Assembly (NCBI GenBank): GCA_902462155.1
Contig: CABQAQ010000007.1
Location: 1-64,000 of the forward strand
Source: an uncultured bacterium
GTDB lineage: Bacteria > Cyanobacteriota > Vampirovibrionia > Gastranaerophilales > Gastranaerophilaceae
Direction of reading: 5' to 3'
DNA length: 64,000 bases
Part shown: piece after piece, positions 8,024 through 18,139 of the stretch
Numbering within the stretch: the stretch's first letter is position 1
Layout: each line of letters starts with the position of its first letter
Translations under genes and position numbers: made by a program
The notes under the pieces: generated by a model
What the model was told of the DNA's origin: nothing
Database searches by the model: none
Seen by the model: only the letters and a program-made list of their open reading frames with translations

Positions 8024-9332
8024 GTAGACACTATTTTTATAAAAATATATAATATGCCTCTATGATTCAATTTTTTGAATATTAGCTATGCTTATTTTAT
8101 ATAAAAATTTTTGTATTTAAACTTGCTAAGTGGCGAAATGTATTTGAAACAAAATTATACTTAATTTAGACAAACTTAAAAGTCTTCTATAGCTACGATT
8201 CGGTAATTTATCAAGTAAATAAAAAGAATAAAAATAAATAATAAATATTAATAATTCTTTGAATACAATTTATAACCAAAACTTTATATAAAAATAAAAA
8301 TTTAAAACTTGTAACTTTATTTGAATAAGTTCGTATACTCGTGGCGATGGCACAGAAGTTTGAAGAATTTTAGAAAAATAAAAATTTAATCTGTTTCTTA
8401 AATTATAATTGGAGAAGTATATTCAATTCCAGGGCATTTATAGACTAAAAATTATTTATTTATTTTACTTTTATTATATTTTTAATAATATATATTAACA
8501 TTATACAATTATAAAAAGCGTACATATAGTTTTTTAAATAATAATATTTTTGTTTATATAAAAACTAACGAATTATAACTTAGGCAAAATATATATTTAA
8601 ATAATATAGAGCAAATATTAGTTTCATAAAATGCTTAAACTGCAGGTTAAAAAATTATTCTAAATTTTTTGTTAGAAAAAGCTTATATTTTTTCTTTGCT
8701 AAATTCTGTAACATTACTAATTTTTGATTCTTGTAACTATTTAATAGGATAAATTAGTTTTATAATTATATTTTTAAGGAAAAACATATTTTTCAAAACA
8801 GATAGACTTACTTTAAATATATGAATCAATAAACTCTATACTTAAAATTTTTAAAGCTAGGTGTATAAATTCTTAAAAAATATATTGCCAGCTAAAATTT
8901 AAGGACAATTTACTCTTATTTTGAACAATATTATTTAATAAATAATATTAATCTCTTAGAGGTCGAAAAAACAATATTGCTATAACAGTTATAATACAAA
9001 ACCTGTTGATGTTTTAACTAAATATGATTTAAAAAATTGGAATTTATGTATTACTACCTGAGAAATAAAGTTTCTTACAATATTGTAGAAAAATTAGGTG
9101 TATTATAAATGAACATATTCTTTGATCATTTTTAACATTCATTGTGATAATTATAAATAAATCTATTTAAATTTTTAATTTTAAACTAGTAGTTGTCAGA
9201 ATACTTAAACTATAAGTCAAAATACACTGAAAAAGTGTATAAGGTGTTAATATTTTAATAACGGTGTTGACAAATTTGAGTAATTTGTTTTAAATTTTTT
9301 ATTAATATAATAATATAAATTAGTTTGTCTGA
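8024..9332. other. Long non-coding AT-rich tract
   Basis: About 1.3 kb with no open frame of credible length on either strand, no tRNA and no repeat array that I can see. It follows the recombinase remnant and precedes ogt, so it is most simply a decayed part of the tRNA-His island. TTGACA at 9267-9272 could serve as a -35 element for ogt, but no well-spaced -10 is obvious. Confidence 0.5.
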
Positions 9333-9875
9333 ATGTATTATAATACTACATGTAAAACACCAATTGGGAAAATTACACTTGCTTGTGATAAGCAAGAGAA
9401 TCTTGTTGGACTTTGGTTAGAAGGTCAAAAATATTTCGGGGATACTATTGGTTATGAAGTTTCTGAAAATAATGAGCTTGATATATTTAAGGTTGCTAAA
9501 GATTGGTTATACAGATATTTTAGAGGTGAAAAACCTGAAATTTTAGAATTTCCACTTGCTCCCATTGGAAATAATTTTAGACAACGAGTTTGGCAAATAC
9601 TTTGTGAAATTCCATACGGAAATGTTTGTACCTATGGTGATATTGCTAAAATTATTGCTAAAGAACAAGGTAAACCAAGAATGTCTGCTCAAGCTGTTGG
9701 CGGAGCCGTTGGCCATAATCCTATTTCTATTATTATTCCTTGTCATAGAGTAGTAGGAACAAATGGAAGCTTGACAGGTTATTCAGGTGGAATAAATACA
9801 AAAATTACTCTATTAAAACTTGAAGGTGTAAACCTAGAAAGATTGTTTATTCCAAAATACACTACAGCACCATAG
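9333..9875 (+). CDS. ogt: Methylated-DNA--protein-cysteine methyltransferase
   Basis: Suicide repair protein that removes alkyl groups from O6-alkylguanine in DNA. The active-site motif PCHRV is at 136-140 (acceptor Cys137), preceded by the conserved helix-turn-helix region with IPYGNVCTYGDIA and AVGGAVGHNP, and followed by GSLTGYSGGINTK. At 180 residues it is a normal length for Ogt without an Ada domain. It is one of few intact genes in the island between tRNA-His and tRNA-Gln. The genes just downstream are broken. Confidence 0.95.
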   Translation: MYYNTTCKTPIGKITLACDKQENLVGLWLEGQKYFGDTIGYEVSENNELDIFKVAKDWLYRYFRGEKPEILEFPLAPIGNNFRQRVWQILCEIPYGNVCTYGDIAKIIAKEQGKPRMSAQAVGGAVGHNPISIIIPCHRVVGTNGSLTGYSGGINTKITLLKLEGVNLERLFIPKYTTAP

Positions 9876-9885
9876 AAGTAACATT

Positions 9886-10366
9886 GTGATTACAGAAAGG
9901 CAAAAACAACAAGCAAAATTACTTAAATTACTTCACCAAAGGGAAAAGTCTTGGTAATTCCTAATGCTTGGAGTGCTGGAAGTGCATATGTAGTTGAAAA
10001 ATCAGGATTTGAAATAGTTGCAACATAAAGTGCAGGAATTGCTTATAATTTATGTTGTTCTGATGGAGAAAATATATCTTTTGACGATTTAGTTTATATT
10101 GTAGAAAAATGACAACAAAATTAAATATTCCTTTGTCTGTTGATTTTGAAAGATGGTATAGCGAAAATCCTAAAATAGTAAAATAAAATGTAAAACAGTT
10201 TTTATTGAAAGGTGTAGTAGGTTTTAATATAGAAGCCGATTACATTGTTAATGCAGATGAAAGTAATTATTCAAAACAAAATATTAAACATACAAAAAAT
10301 ATAATATTTAAAACTAAATCAGGAATTGAAATTTTAGAATACTTGTATGAAAATAATTTCAACTGA
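9886..10366 (+). pseudogene. Broken PEP mutase / isocitrate lyase-family gene
   Basis: Reading across frames restores a phosphoenolpyruvate-mutase-like protein: VLVIPNAWSAGSAYVVEKSG, then FEIVAT-stop-SAGIAYN, SDGENISFDDLVYIVEK, LNIPLSVDFERWY and LLKGVVGFNIE. The damage seen is a frameshift near GGGAAAAG (about 9940), an in-frame TAA where SAG should be preceded by Ser/Thr, loss of one A in a run near 10110, and a TAA where Gln is likely at about 10180. It starts 10 bases after ogt. The multiple lesions indicate true decay rather than a single read error. Confidence 0.75.
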
Positions 10367-10862
10367 TAAATTATAAAAATTACTAGCTTAAATTTAATAA
10401 AATTAATTTTAAAAAGAATTTTTCCAAATAATCATTTTATTTGTACAATTTACGTAAATGAGATAAAAATTCATAATCATATAATAAAACATCTATTTCC
10501 AAGAAAAATTATTCTAGCTATTAAACTGAAAAATGTTTAAGCTTTTGGTGTATGGGCATCTTTATTCTTTTATTTTTTTAAACTTTTTTATAATGTTGAA
10601 ATAATTTTACCAGCTGTTGTTATTGTAAACTTCCAACAAGTTTGAAAAAATAGATACTTATTTCGTTAAAAAATAAATCATTTAACTTTGGGTATAAATT
10701 TTGCCTTTTGCAAGCGTAAGTTTTGTCATCGTCAGGTTTATGTTATTTAAACTATTTAGAGAATAAGGTAACTTTCAAAGATTAATAATTTTGACAATGT
10801 CTTGACTAATAGCTATTCTAATTTTGTATAATTATAATAAATTATTAAAAATCAAAAGGATA
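10367..10862. other. Intergenic tract with a long-spacer promoter
   Basis: No coding sequence recognised over about 500 bases. At 10802-10832 TTGACT and TATAAT are separated by 19 bases. The spacer begins with the perfect palindrome AATAGCTATT (10808-10817). Such a long spacer with a dyad is the arrangement of MerR-family-controlled promoters. It would drive the hydrolase and aldo/keto reductase remnants downstream. No MerR gene is present in the window. Confidence 0.35.
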
Positions 10863-11173
10863 ATGATGAAAAAATTTATAATTATTTTAAATATTTTATT
10901 TTATTAAATGCAGCAGCATTTGCTGAAAATGATAGTCCTATTATTTTGCTGACAATGGGAAGTTTGTTTTTTTGTGGTGATGTTCGTGTTATAAAACTTC
11001 CGGATATTGGTATTTATGGTAACTCTCACGCTCCATTTGCTGATAAAAATAATAATGAAGTGGCTGATTTGTTAGAAAAATATTTTAAAGAAAAAAATCT
11101 TGATAAATCTGATAATCCACATTTAACTCCAAAAAGAAAAGTAGTAAAATTTTATACAATCCCTTTAAAATAG
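10863..11173 (+). pseudogene. Internally deleted alpha/beta hydrolase remnant with frameshifted signal peptide
   Basis: MKKFIIILNILF followed, after a one-base frameshift, by LNAAAFAEN makes a clear Sec signal peptide. It is then joined to the last part of an alpha/beta-hydrolase-like protein (RVIKLPDIGIYGNSHAPF, ADKNNNEVADLLEKYFKEKN). The catalytic centre is absent, so this is a deletion derivative. It precedes the broken aldo/keto reductase gene by 13 bases and may once have been co-transcribed with it. Confidence 0.55.
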
Positions 11174-11186
11174 CGAGGTAAAAATT

Positions 11187-12279
11187 ATGACAGAAAAACA
11201 ATCAAAAATTTTTAATCATAGAAACTTTATTAAAACAACAGCTCTAGCACTTGCATTTACAAGTTTTGCACCAAAATTTGATATAACATAAGCTAAAAGT
11301 TTTGACTCTACAAAAGAAAATTCAACTAGAGTTTTAGGCTGTGGTAAAGCCAAAATAAAAGTTTCAACTATCGGTTTTGGCTGTATGGGGCTAAATTATC
11401 ATGGTGGTCTTTACCCTAGCAAAAAATTCTGTATAAATTTACTTCATCAAGCTGTTGATAACAATTATACACTTTTTGATACCGCAGAAAGTTATGGGCC
11501 TTTTATTAATGAAGAACTTGTTGGAGAAGGACTTTCAAAATTTCATAAATCAGGAAAAATTGCTATAACAACAAAATTTGAACACGATTGTGATTACGCT
11601 ACAGGAAAGCCTACAGGAAAGAAAAATAGTCAGCCTAAACACATTAAGTATGTTGTAGAAAATTCTTTGAGAAGATTGAAAATTGATTGTATTGATATGC
11701 TTTATTAACATAGAGTAGACAAAAATACTCCTATAGAAGATGTTGTTGAAACTATAAAAGAGTTAATTACTGAGGGGAAAATTAAACATTATGGGCTTTG
11801 TGAAGTTAATCCTGAAACAATTAAAAAAGGCTCATAAAATTTATCCTATAACTGCAATTCAAAGTGAATATCATCTAATGTTTAGAGAGGTGGAAAAAGA
11901 AATATTACCTCTATGTGAAAAGTTAGGTATTGGTTTTGTTCCTTATAGTCCACTTAATAGAGGTTTATTAGGCGGACAACTTAACGAATATACTAATTTT
12001 AATAATATAACTGATAATAGAAAAGATTTACCAAGATTTCAATCAGAGGCTTTACGACAAAATATGAAATTTGTCGAAGCTGTAATTGAGTTTGGTAGAA
12101 CTCGTGGTATGACACCAGCACAAGTTTCATTAGCGTGGTTGATTTCAAAATATCCGTTCATTGTTCCAATCGCTAGATCTACAAAACCTGATAACTTGGC
12201 TGAAAATATTCATACCACTAATTTCAAGTTAAGTAATGATGACATAATCAAACTTGAAACAAAGCTTGCAAGTATTTAA
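11187..12279 (+). pseudogene. Broken aldo/keto reductase
   Basis: The restored protein starts with a Tat-like leader (NHRNFIKTTALALAFTSFAP) and continues as a classic aldo/keto reductase: TIGFGCMGLNYHGG, FDTAESYGP, KHIKYVVENSLRRL, AIQSEYHLM, GIGFVPYSPLNRG and FIVPIARSTKPDNLAENI. Lesions are TAA at 11289-11291, TAA at 11706-11708 exactly where Gln of YQHRVD is expected, and an extra A in a run near 11825 that shifts frame before KAHKIYPITA. Three independent lesions make it non-functional unless stops and shifts are recoded, for which there is no sign. Confidence 0.85.
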
Positions 12280-12548
12280 ATTGTTGGTGATAGATATCCT
12301 GCCTTTTTACAAAAACAAGTGGGCTTGTAACTCTAGATCTATCCATTATATTTATTAACTTGACTGATAGTAGTATTATTATTGTCTTTTATTAATTAAA
12401 GATGTAAGAAGATTAAACGTAAAGAATTTATTATTAATTCAATGCTCACAATTAGTGAAATTCAACTATTATTATGTTGTATTTCTTGTTTTCATTAGTC
12501 CTAAATTTTATTGAGAAACTTTATAAATTGATATATAATGTTTTCGAT

Positions 12549-12890
12549 ATGTACGAGAATTTATTTAACACTTTAGCAAAATCAAAATTTAGAAGTCATT
12601 TTAAGTTGAAACAAAAAGATTTTGATTATATTTCTCAAAAAGGCTTGGAAATTATACGTTCTCATGCTGTTGATTTTATCTCAAAACGCCTTGCAGCGAG
12701 TGATATTCCAAATGATGGAAAACAAACTCCAATGAGTGGACATCCGGTTTTTATTGCCCAACACGCTACTGCTACTTGTTGTCGTGGATGTCTTGAAAAA
12801 TGGCATAAAATTAAAAAAGGTCATCTCTTAACCTTGGAAGAACAAAAATATGTTGTAAATGTAATTATGGAGTGGATAAAACGTCAATGA
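12549..12890 (+). CDS. DUF4186 family protein
   Basis: Short soluble protein matching the DUF4186 pattern: LFNTLAKSKFRSHFKL, GLEIIRSHAVDFI, IPNDGKQTPMSGHPVFIAQH, ATATCCRGCLEKWH and a C-terminal YVVNVIMEWI. The conserved H..CCRGC cluster may bind metal; the function of the family is unknown. I chose the ATG at 12549 (MYENLF) because family homology begins there; an upstream in-frame ATG at 12474 would add an uncharacteristic hydrophobic leader. It overlaps the next gene by four bases (ATGA). Confidence 0.8.
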   Translation: MYENLFNTLAKSKFRSHFKLKQKDFDYISQKGLEIIRSHAVDFISKRLAASDIPNDGKQTPMSGHPVFIAQHATATCCRGCLEKWHKIKKGHLLTLEEQKYVVNVIMEWIKRQ

Positions 12891-13360
12891 AAGATTTTAA
12901 AACAAATGTTATGCGAATGTTAGATAAAGCAAAAGTGATTTATAATCATTACTCATATATTGAATCAGGTGCAATTAGCGGATCTGATGTCGCAAAAGTC
13001 TTAAATCAAAACCCGAATAGAGTTTTTAAAACTCTTGTTACTGTTGCAAAATCAGGCAATCATTATGTTTTTCTTATTCCTGTTGATCGAGAACTTGATT
13101 TGAAAAAAGCTGCAATCTCTGTTAATGAAAAGTCTGTTGAAATGCTTAAAAGTAAAGACCTTTTGCCTCTAACTGGGTATATCCACGGTGGTTGTTCTCC
13201 TATTGGGATGAAAAAATTCTTTAAAACCGTAATTGATTCATCTGCTAAAAATTTTGATATGATTATTTTTAGTGCAGGTAAAATTGGATATCAAGTTGAA
13301 CTTTCTCTTGTAGATTTAAAAAAATTTATAGATTTTGATTTGTATGATATAAAGGTTTAG
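12887..13360 (+). CDS. ybaK: Cys-tRNA(Pro) deacylase, YbaK/EbsC family
   Basis: Editing-domain protein that hydrolyses misacylated Cys-tRNA(Pro). Family landmarks are NPNRVFKTLVTV, VFLIPVDRELDLKKAA with the catalytic-region Lys, LLPLTGYIHGGCSPIGMKK and IIFSAGKIGYQVELSL. The ATG at 12887 overlaps the stop of the DUF4186 gene as ATGA, giving translational coupling; a GTG at 12872 is a less likely alternative. About 157 residues, complete. One of the intact genes of the accessory island. Confidence 0.92.
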   Translation: MKDFKTNVMRMLDKAKVIYNHYSYIESGAISGSDVAKVLNQNPNRVFKTLVTVAKSGNHYVFLIPVDRELDLKKAAISVNEKSVEMLKSKDLLPLTGYIHGGCSPIGMKKFFKTVIDSSAKNFDMIIFSAGKIGYQVELSLVDLKKFIDFDLYDIKV

Positions 13361-13371
13361 AAAATTAAATA

Positions 13372-13785
13372 ATGTGGATATTATAGGCTATAGGAAGCGC
13401 TTTATTTGCTGCACTTACTACTATTACTGCAAAAATTGGTATTACAAATGTTGATTCAAATTTAGGTACTGCTATTAGAACTTTTGTGGTTCTTATAATT
13501 TCAATAGGTATTGTATTCTATACTAAATCATTTCAACAAATTCCAAATTTATCTTCTAAAACTTGGATATTTTTGATTGCATCAGGCTTAATGACTGGCT
13601 TATCTTGGCTTTGTTATTTCAAAGCTCTTAAACTTGGAAATACAACAAAAGTTGTTACTATTGATAAATTTAGCTTCGTTTTTGTCTTATTCTTTTCTGC
13701 TCTAATTTTAAAAGAAGGCTTAACTCTAAAAATGTTTATTTCTTGTATTCTAATTACAGTGGGTACAGTCTTAATGGTTATTTAA
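13372..13785 (+). pseudogene. EamA/DMT-family transporter gene with early stop
   Basis: Half-size drug/metabolite transporter-like protein with four hydrophobic helices, including FLIASGLMTGLSWLCYFKAL and FSFVFVLFFSALILKEG, characteristic of single-EamA-domain proteins. From the natural ATG at 13372 the frame reads MWIL, then TAG (13384-13386), then AIGSALFAALTTITAKIGI and on to the stop at 13785. One base change from TAT would restore it. A GTG at 13486 would omit the first helix. Most likely a recent pseudogene. Confidence 0.7.
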
Positions 13786-13888
13786 CTAATGTTTTATCTT
13801 TTTATTCCTGGTAAGTCTTAAATCATATTCGTCTTTATTGTTAAATTTTAGAAGGTGAATAAAATTTAGATATCTTATAAAAAACAAT

Positions 13889-13924
13889 AAAAAAGATCTT
13901 TAATTTTTTAAAGATCTTTTTATT
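13889..13924. terminator. Bidirectional terminator next to tRNA-Gln
   Basis: AAAAAGATCTTTAA pairs with TTAAAGATCTTTTT with T-runs on both strands. It terminates the minus-strand tRNA-Gln transcript and can also stop plus-strand transcription out of the island. Confidence 0.85.
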
Positions 13925-13927
13925 AAT

Positions 13928-14000
13928 CTGGGGTGGAAGGATTCGAACCTCCGAGATGCCTGGACCAAAACCAGGTGCCTTACCACTTGGCGACACCCCA
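13928..14000 (-). tRNA. tRNA-Gln(UUG)
   Basis: On the minus strand TGGGGTG pairs with CACCCCA. The anticodon stem CCTGG/CCAGG holds the loop TTTTGGT, giving anticodon TTG. The weak U1-A72 pair and discriminator G73 are glutamine identity elements. CCA is not encoded. Confidence 0.95.
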
Positions 14001-14047
14001 ACGTGTCCTTTTCACTCCTTTATTATAAGTAATTCCTATATCATCTG

Positions 14048-15679
14048 TCAAGTAATATTTTTCTTTAAATTTATTTTTATTATATTCTTTATTCTATCTA
14101 TTGAAAATAACTTATCTTTTATAACACTTCTAAGTAACTCATTATAAGATCCTATTCTTTTATCTTCTATATAATTTTCCCCTGTTAATAATGTTTCTAT
14201 ATAACCTTTAGGTATTGGCCTTTCTATGTGACCAGGGCGTGGACATATATTGTTATTTATTGTAGAAATCCTGCTTAATAGTGGATCTGCTAAAGCAAGT
14301 TTGTCTAATATGTATGTACTGGGTTCTTCATAATAACCTAAAAATCCAATTTGCCATGCTATAAGCAACCTCTTATTAGAAGGTGTATCTTTTGAAATTA
14401 TAGTTTTCTTTATACTATCCGATAGTAGTTCTATATTTCTGTTTTTCCACCTTTCACGCTCCCCCTCCCCATCAGCATCTATACATATATTTTCTCTTTT
14501 TAGTGCTTTTAATAAACCTGTATGTTGGTAATAAAAACCACGCTCATCTGCTATTTGAGAAGGTGAATAAAAATTAGAATCTTTATAGTTAATGTTTGAT
14601 AATAAATTGTTCCTTGGAATGTTTATTCCAATAAGAAATATTAAAATTACAAGGCTTATAGTTATAAATTTGCTAAACTTAACAGTGCTTCTATGAACTG
14701 TAAATATGACTGATATAATAATTAAAGTCGAAATAAAACGACCTCTCATAAAATCTCCGCCTATGTATATTATATAAATTATATATAGTACTATGCTTAA
14801 AATTATACAATTGTCTTTTATAAATATTTGTTTATAATTTTTAATACTCTGTATTAATGGTTGTAGTATTATTAATAAACTTGCTATATCCATTGAAAAA
14901 CTGATGAAAATATAATTTAATCCATTTTTTAATTTACATAAGTAAGAAGTTCCTGTATTTAATTTTGCATAAGCTGTATTTGGAAATAAAAAACCATAAT
15001 AAAATAAAGAAAACATTTCCCAAATAATAAATGGTAAAAATCCTATAATTATTGCTTTGAATCTTTTTAAAATTGTATATTGACTTTTTTTAAATTGGTA
15101 TACTAAAGCAGGCAATATTAATAAAATGCCATCCATTCTTGTCAACATAATAAAAGATGAGATTAATGATAACTTTAATAGTTTATAATCTTCTTTTTTG
15201 AATACTTCACAATCTGTTTTGTTCTTATTAAAAAATTGAATATAAAATATTGTTATAAGTAAGTAAAGTAATGAATTCTCTAAACCTGAAGTAGAAAAAT
15301 CTATAAATGCTTTGCTGAAAATTAGCAATGATAAAATAATTGGTATTATATTATTTTTATATGTTAATTCTTTTATTATTAAAATAATTGCTAGTAATGT
15401 GCAAAATATATTTATAAAAATTGATGTGAAGTAAACTTCTTTTGTAAAAAAAGAAACAATTATCATTATAAATAACATAAAAGGTGAGGTGTAAACTTGT
15501 ACTCTTTCTGATATATTCCAAGTTAATCCATAACCACTTAAAAAATTTTTAACCGTTCTAAAAGAAATATAAGCATCATCACAGACCCAAGCTGTTCTTA
15601 TTAATACAAATATTAATATTAAAAATAGTATTGATATTAATATAGATATATAATTTACACCTTTTATCTTTAGATTCAT
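14048..15679 (-). CDS. GT-C fold membrane glycosyltransferase (family-39/87-like)
   Basis: 543 residues with about ten hydrophobic helices in the first 350 residues and a C-terminal soluble domain. The first extracytoplasmic loop holds WVCDDAYISFRTVKNFLSG, the acidic DD motif followed by a tyrosine/arginine segment typical of polyprenyl-phosphate-sugar glycosyltransferases. YTSPFMLF and RMDGILLILPALVY are further family-like segments. It probably transfers a lipid-linked sugar outside the membrane. Exact donor and acceptor cannot be read. It is transcribed alone, divergent from coaX. Confidence 0.7.
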   Translation of the reverse strand: MNLKIKGVNYISILISILFLILIFVLIRTAWVCDDAYISFRTVKNFLSGYGLTWNISERVQVYTSPFMLFIMIIVSFFTKEVYFTSIFINIFCTLLAIILIIKELTYKNNIIPIILSLLIFSKAFIDFSTSGLENSLLYLLITIFYIQFFNKNKTDCEVFKKEDYKLLKLSLISSFIMLTRMDGILLILPALVYQFKKSQYTILKRFKAIIIGFLPFIIWEMFSLFYYGFLFPNTAYAKLNTGTSYLCKLKNGLNYIFISFSMDIASLLIILQPLIQSIKNYKQIFIKDNCIILSIVLYIIYIIYIGGDFMRGRFISTLIIISVIFTVHRSTVKFSKFITISLVILIFLIGINIPRNNLLSNINYKDSNFYSPSQIADERGFYYQHTGLLKALKRENICIDADGEGERERWKNRNIELLSDSIKKTIISKDTPSNKRLLIAWQIGFLGYYEEPSTYILDKLALADPLLSRISTINNNICPRPGHIERPIPKGYIETLLTGENYIEDKRIGSYNELLRSVIKDKLFSIDRIKNIIKINLKKNIT

Positions 15680-15811
15680 ATTTTTAAATACCTTTAATAA
15701 TTTTTTTATTGTTATTATTTTATTATAATATCTAAATATTTTAGTATTGTAACTTTTTATTTATAAATCTTTTTGATACAGTATTTTTATAAAGAAAGGT
15801 TTTTAATATAT

Positions 15812-16606
15812 ATGATTTTAACTATAGACATTGGCAATACGAATATTACATGTGCTTTTTTTCAAAATAATGATATTGTTAATATTTTTAATATCCCTTC
15901 TGATGTTAATGCTGATTTTGATTATTTTTATCAATCTTTTTTAAAAATAATATCTAATAACTTAACTTCAAGTTATGATCTCAATGGTATCGTTATTTCT
16001 AGTGTTGTCGATGAACTTACTTCTACAATTACTAACGTTTTAAATCAAATTTTTTCTTTGAAACCTTTTGTTATTACTTCTCAATTAAATTTAGGTATTA
16101 ATATCTGCTTAAAAAATAAACAAGAATTAGGGGTAGATCGGCTAATTAATGCCTATACTGCGTTTTCTTTATACTCTAAGCCTGCTATTGTCGTTGACTT
16201 TGGTACCGCTACTTCTTTTGATATTATTGATCAGCATAAGAATTTCTTAGGCGGTATTATTACTCCTGGAATTAATATTCAAGCTAAATCTTTAAATATA
16301 TTTACTTCTAAATTACCTCTTGTTCCTATTTCTTTCCCAAATAAAGTTATTGGTGATAATACCTATGATGCTATTTCTTCAGGTATTGTAAGAGGACATG
16401 CTAAAATGATTGAAGGCCTTATTTTTGAAATTAAAAAAGAACTCAATAACCCTTATTTTGTTACTATTGCTACCGGTGGTTATTCTCAATTAATTTCTTC
16501 TCTTATGAATCTTAAGTTTGATTATGTTATTCCAAACCTTACTTTAATAGGTCTTAATTTGATTTATAATGATATTTTTTCTCAAAATTATTCTATCCCT
16601 TCTTAA
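15812..16606 (+). CDS. coaX: Type III pantothenate kinase
   Basis: First step of coenzyme A synthesis, phosphorylating pantothenate. ASKHA-fold motifs are present: LTIDIGNTNITCAFF (phosphate 1), LGVDRLINAYTAF, AIVVDFGTATSFDIID (phosphate 2) and GGIITPGINIQAKSL. ATIATGGYSQLI lies near the end. About 264 residues, the usual length. The ATG at 15812 is preferred over 15773 because homology begins at once and AAAGAAAGG lies 12 bases upstream. Strong terminator downstream. Confidence 0.95.
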   Translation: MILTIDIGNTNITCAFFQNNDIVNIFNIPSDVNADFDYFYQSFLKIISNNLTSSYDLNGIVISSVVDELTSTITNVLNQIFSLKPFVITSQLNLGINICLKNKQELGVDRLINAYTAFSLYSKPAIVVDFGTATSFDIIDQHKNFLGGIITPGINIQAKSLNIFTSKLPLVPISFPNKVIGDNTYDAISSGIVRGHAKMIEGLIFEIKKELNNPYFVTIATGGYSQLISSLMNLKFDYVIPNLTLIGLNLIYNDIFSQNYSIPS

Positions 16607-16747
16607 ATTTTGATCCTGGTATTTTGTTTTGTTAAGTTTTGTTTCTTTTTTTATATATTAAGTGCTCTTTTGGTTAATCTTTTTACTCTATTTGTGTTTA
16701 TATATATAATCAAGTTAATTTATTAATAGTGGATAAGAATAATAAAA

Positions 16748-16785
16748 ACCATTTTGTAACTTTATACAAAATGGTCTTTTTTTTT
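16748..16785. terminator. Terminator between convergent coaX and radical SAM genes
   Basis: ACCATTTTGTA pairs perfectly with TACAAAATGGT over a 6-base loop, followed by nine T on the plus strand. A shorter T-run on the other side allows bidirectional use. Confidence 0.9.
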
Positions 16786-16803
16786 GTGCTTTCAAATTTC
16801 TCT

Positions 16804-17661
16804 TTAAATATGATAGTCAACATACATACTTTTTTTATTCTTTATACAGTATAAACATTTTTCTGTCTCTAAAGGCATTTTTTTGCTAAACTCATTTAAA
16901 TTCGCTCCTAATCGTCCTCTATGGTCGTTTGATAATAAACAGCAAGAATATACTCCGAGTTTTGTTAAAATCCTACTTGTTTTACAATCTGTGTATATTT
17001 CTCTTTCACTATTAAATTCTGTTAACTCTTCATCCTTTTTTATTTCACTTACATCTTCTATTACTTTAAAATTATCATAATTTAACTCTATTCCATGATC
17101 CAAGAAAAAAGATAAAAATTTTTCTATTAATTCTTTTTCCTCTTCTTTATAATGATTAACTACTATTATTAATGGGTTAAATCCATACTTTATTAAACTT
17201 GTTGTTGCGCCTATTGCTTTTCTAAAACTACCACGTGTTCTTATTGCATCATTTTTTATCTCATCATAATGTACTATACTTATTTGAAAACCTAAATATG
17301 TTCTTTCTTCTTCACTTTCTACTTTCGCATAAAATCTTGCTTTTTTATCATTTATTGATACCCCGTTTGTCATTATTATAGTATCTGATTTCTTTAAGCA
17401 CATCCTTAATATTGTATTAAACTGTGGATGTAATAATGGTTCTCCTCCTGTTAGGTAAATCCTCTTGATATTACTTATATTCTTTGAATTTAGATTCTCT
17501 TTTATTATATCTATATCTATAAAATCATTATTATTTATTTTACTTTCAATTGGTAGATAACAATTTTTACATCTTAAATTGCAATTTCTGGATGTTAGTT
17601 CTATAAATAGTTCGCTTAATTGATCCATCTTTACTATAGGTGCTGTTAAAATTTTGTTCAT
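16804..17661 (-). CDS. Radical SAM protein
   Basis: 285 residues. SRNCNLRCKNCYLP near residue 20 supplies the CxxxCxxC ligands of the [4Fe-4S] cluster. IYLTGGEPLLHPQF is the GGEP SAM-binding motif. The C-terminal part has additional cysteines (DCKTSR, YSCCLL, CLYCIKN), suggesting a short auxiliary-cluster or zinc region like a reduced SPASM domain. It stands alone with no precursor-peptide gene beside it that I can recognise, so the substrate is unknown. Confidence 0.85.
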   Translation of the reverse strand: MNKILTAPIVKMDQLSELFIELTSRNCNLRCKNCYLPIESKINNNDFIDIDIIKENLNSKNISNIKRIYLTGGEPLLHPQFNTILRMCLKKSDTIIMTNGVSINDKKARFYAKVESEEERTYLGFQISIVHYDEIKNDAIRTRGSFRKAIGATTSLIKYGFNPLIIVVNHYKEEEKELIEKFLSFFLDHGIELNYDNFKVIEDVSEIKKDEELTEFNSEREIYTDCKTSRILTKLGVYSCCLLSNDHRGRLGANLNEFSKKMPLETEKCLYCIKNKKSMYVDYHI

Positions 17662-17870
17662 TTTTATCCCTCTTCTATCTTTCTGACTTGTTTTTTTCCT
17701 TTTTTATTTTCTTTTGCTGATATCTTTTTGTTAATTACTCGTTTGGATACTTTATTTATTAGCCTTAAATTTAATATACTTTCAAATTTTAATATAGTTT
17801 CCTAGCCTATATTTACGATCTTTTTAAGTATTTGTATTTTTTGTCGTTAGTTTATTTGGAGGTACTTATT

Positions 17871-18041
17871 ATGGCTAAAATAATTGAAAATCAATATGGT
17901 AGAAGAATGATTCGTTTATCTTCAATGGATATTCAAGATGTTGTACGAGAATATCAAAATTTACAACGAACTAGTTTCAATAACTCTAAAAGCACAACAT
18001 TAAAAGATAATATATTTTTTTATCTTCCTGAAGATTTATAA
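17871..18041 (+). CDS. Small hypothetical protein (56 aa)
   Basis: Not recognised. MAKIIENQYGRRMIRLSSMD begins the protein. The rest is soluble, with a likely helix (DIQDVVREYQNLQ). The ATG at 17871 has TGGAGG about 8 bases upstream, a strong ribosome site. This makes it credible despite its size and excludes the more upstream in-frame start. Confidence 0.6.
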   Translation: MAKIIENQYGRRMIRLSSMDIQDVVREYQNLQRTSFNNSKSTTLKDNIFFYLPEDL

Positions 18042-18139
18042 TTACTCTTCTGTTTATTTTCTTTTCTTAAATATATGCTATTATGTAATATTATTAACAT
18101 TGTTTTAGTCGTAGCTTATTTATTGAAAAGGAAATTATT

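Noticed and set aside
9886..13785. Stop-codon recoding or programmed frameshifting in the island genes
   Set aside because: TAA and TAG both interrupt these genes at sites expecting different residues, and frameshifts lie in A-runs at unrelated positions. Genes elsewhere use TAA/TAG/TGA as stops, so decay is the simpler explanation.
13486..13785. EamA gene starting at an internal GTG
   Set aside because: It would lack the first transmembrane helix, and the ATG plus four codons upstream are clearly the original start before the TAG.
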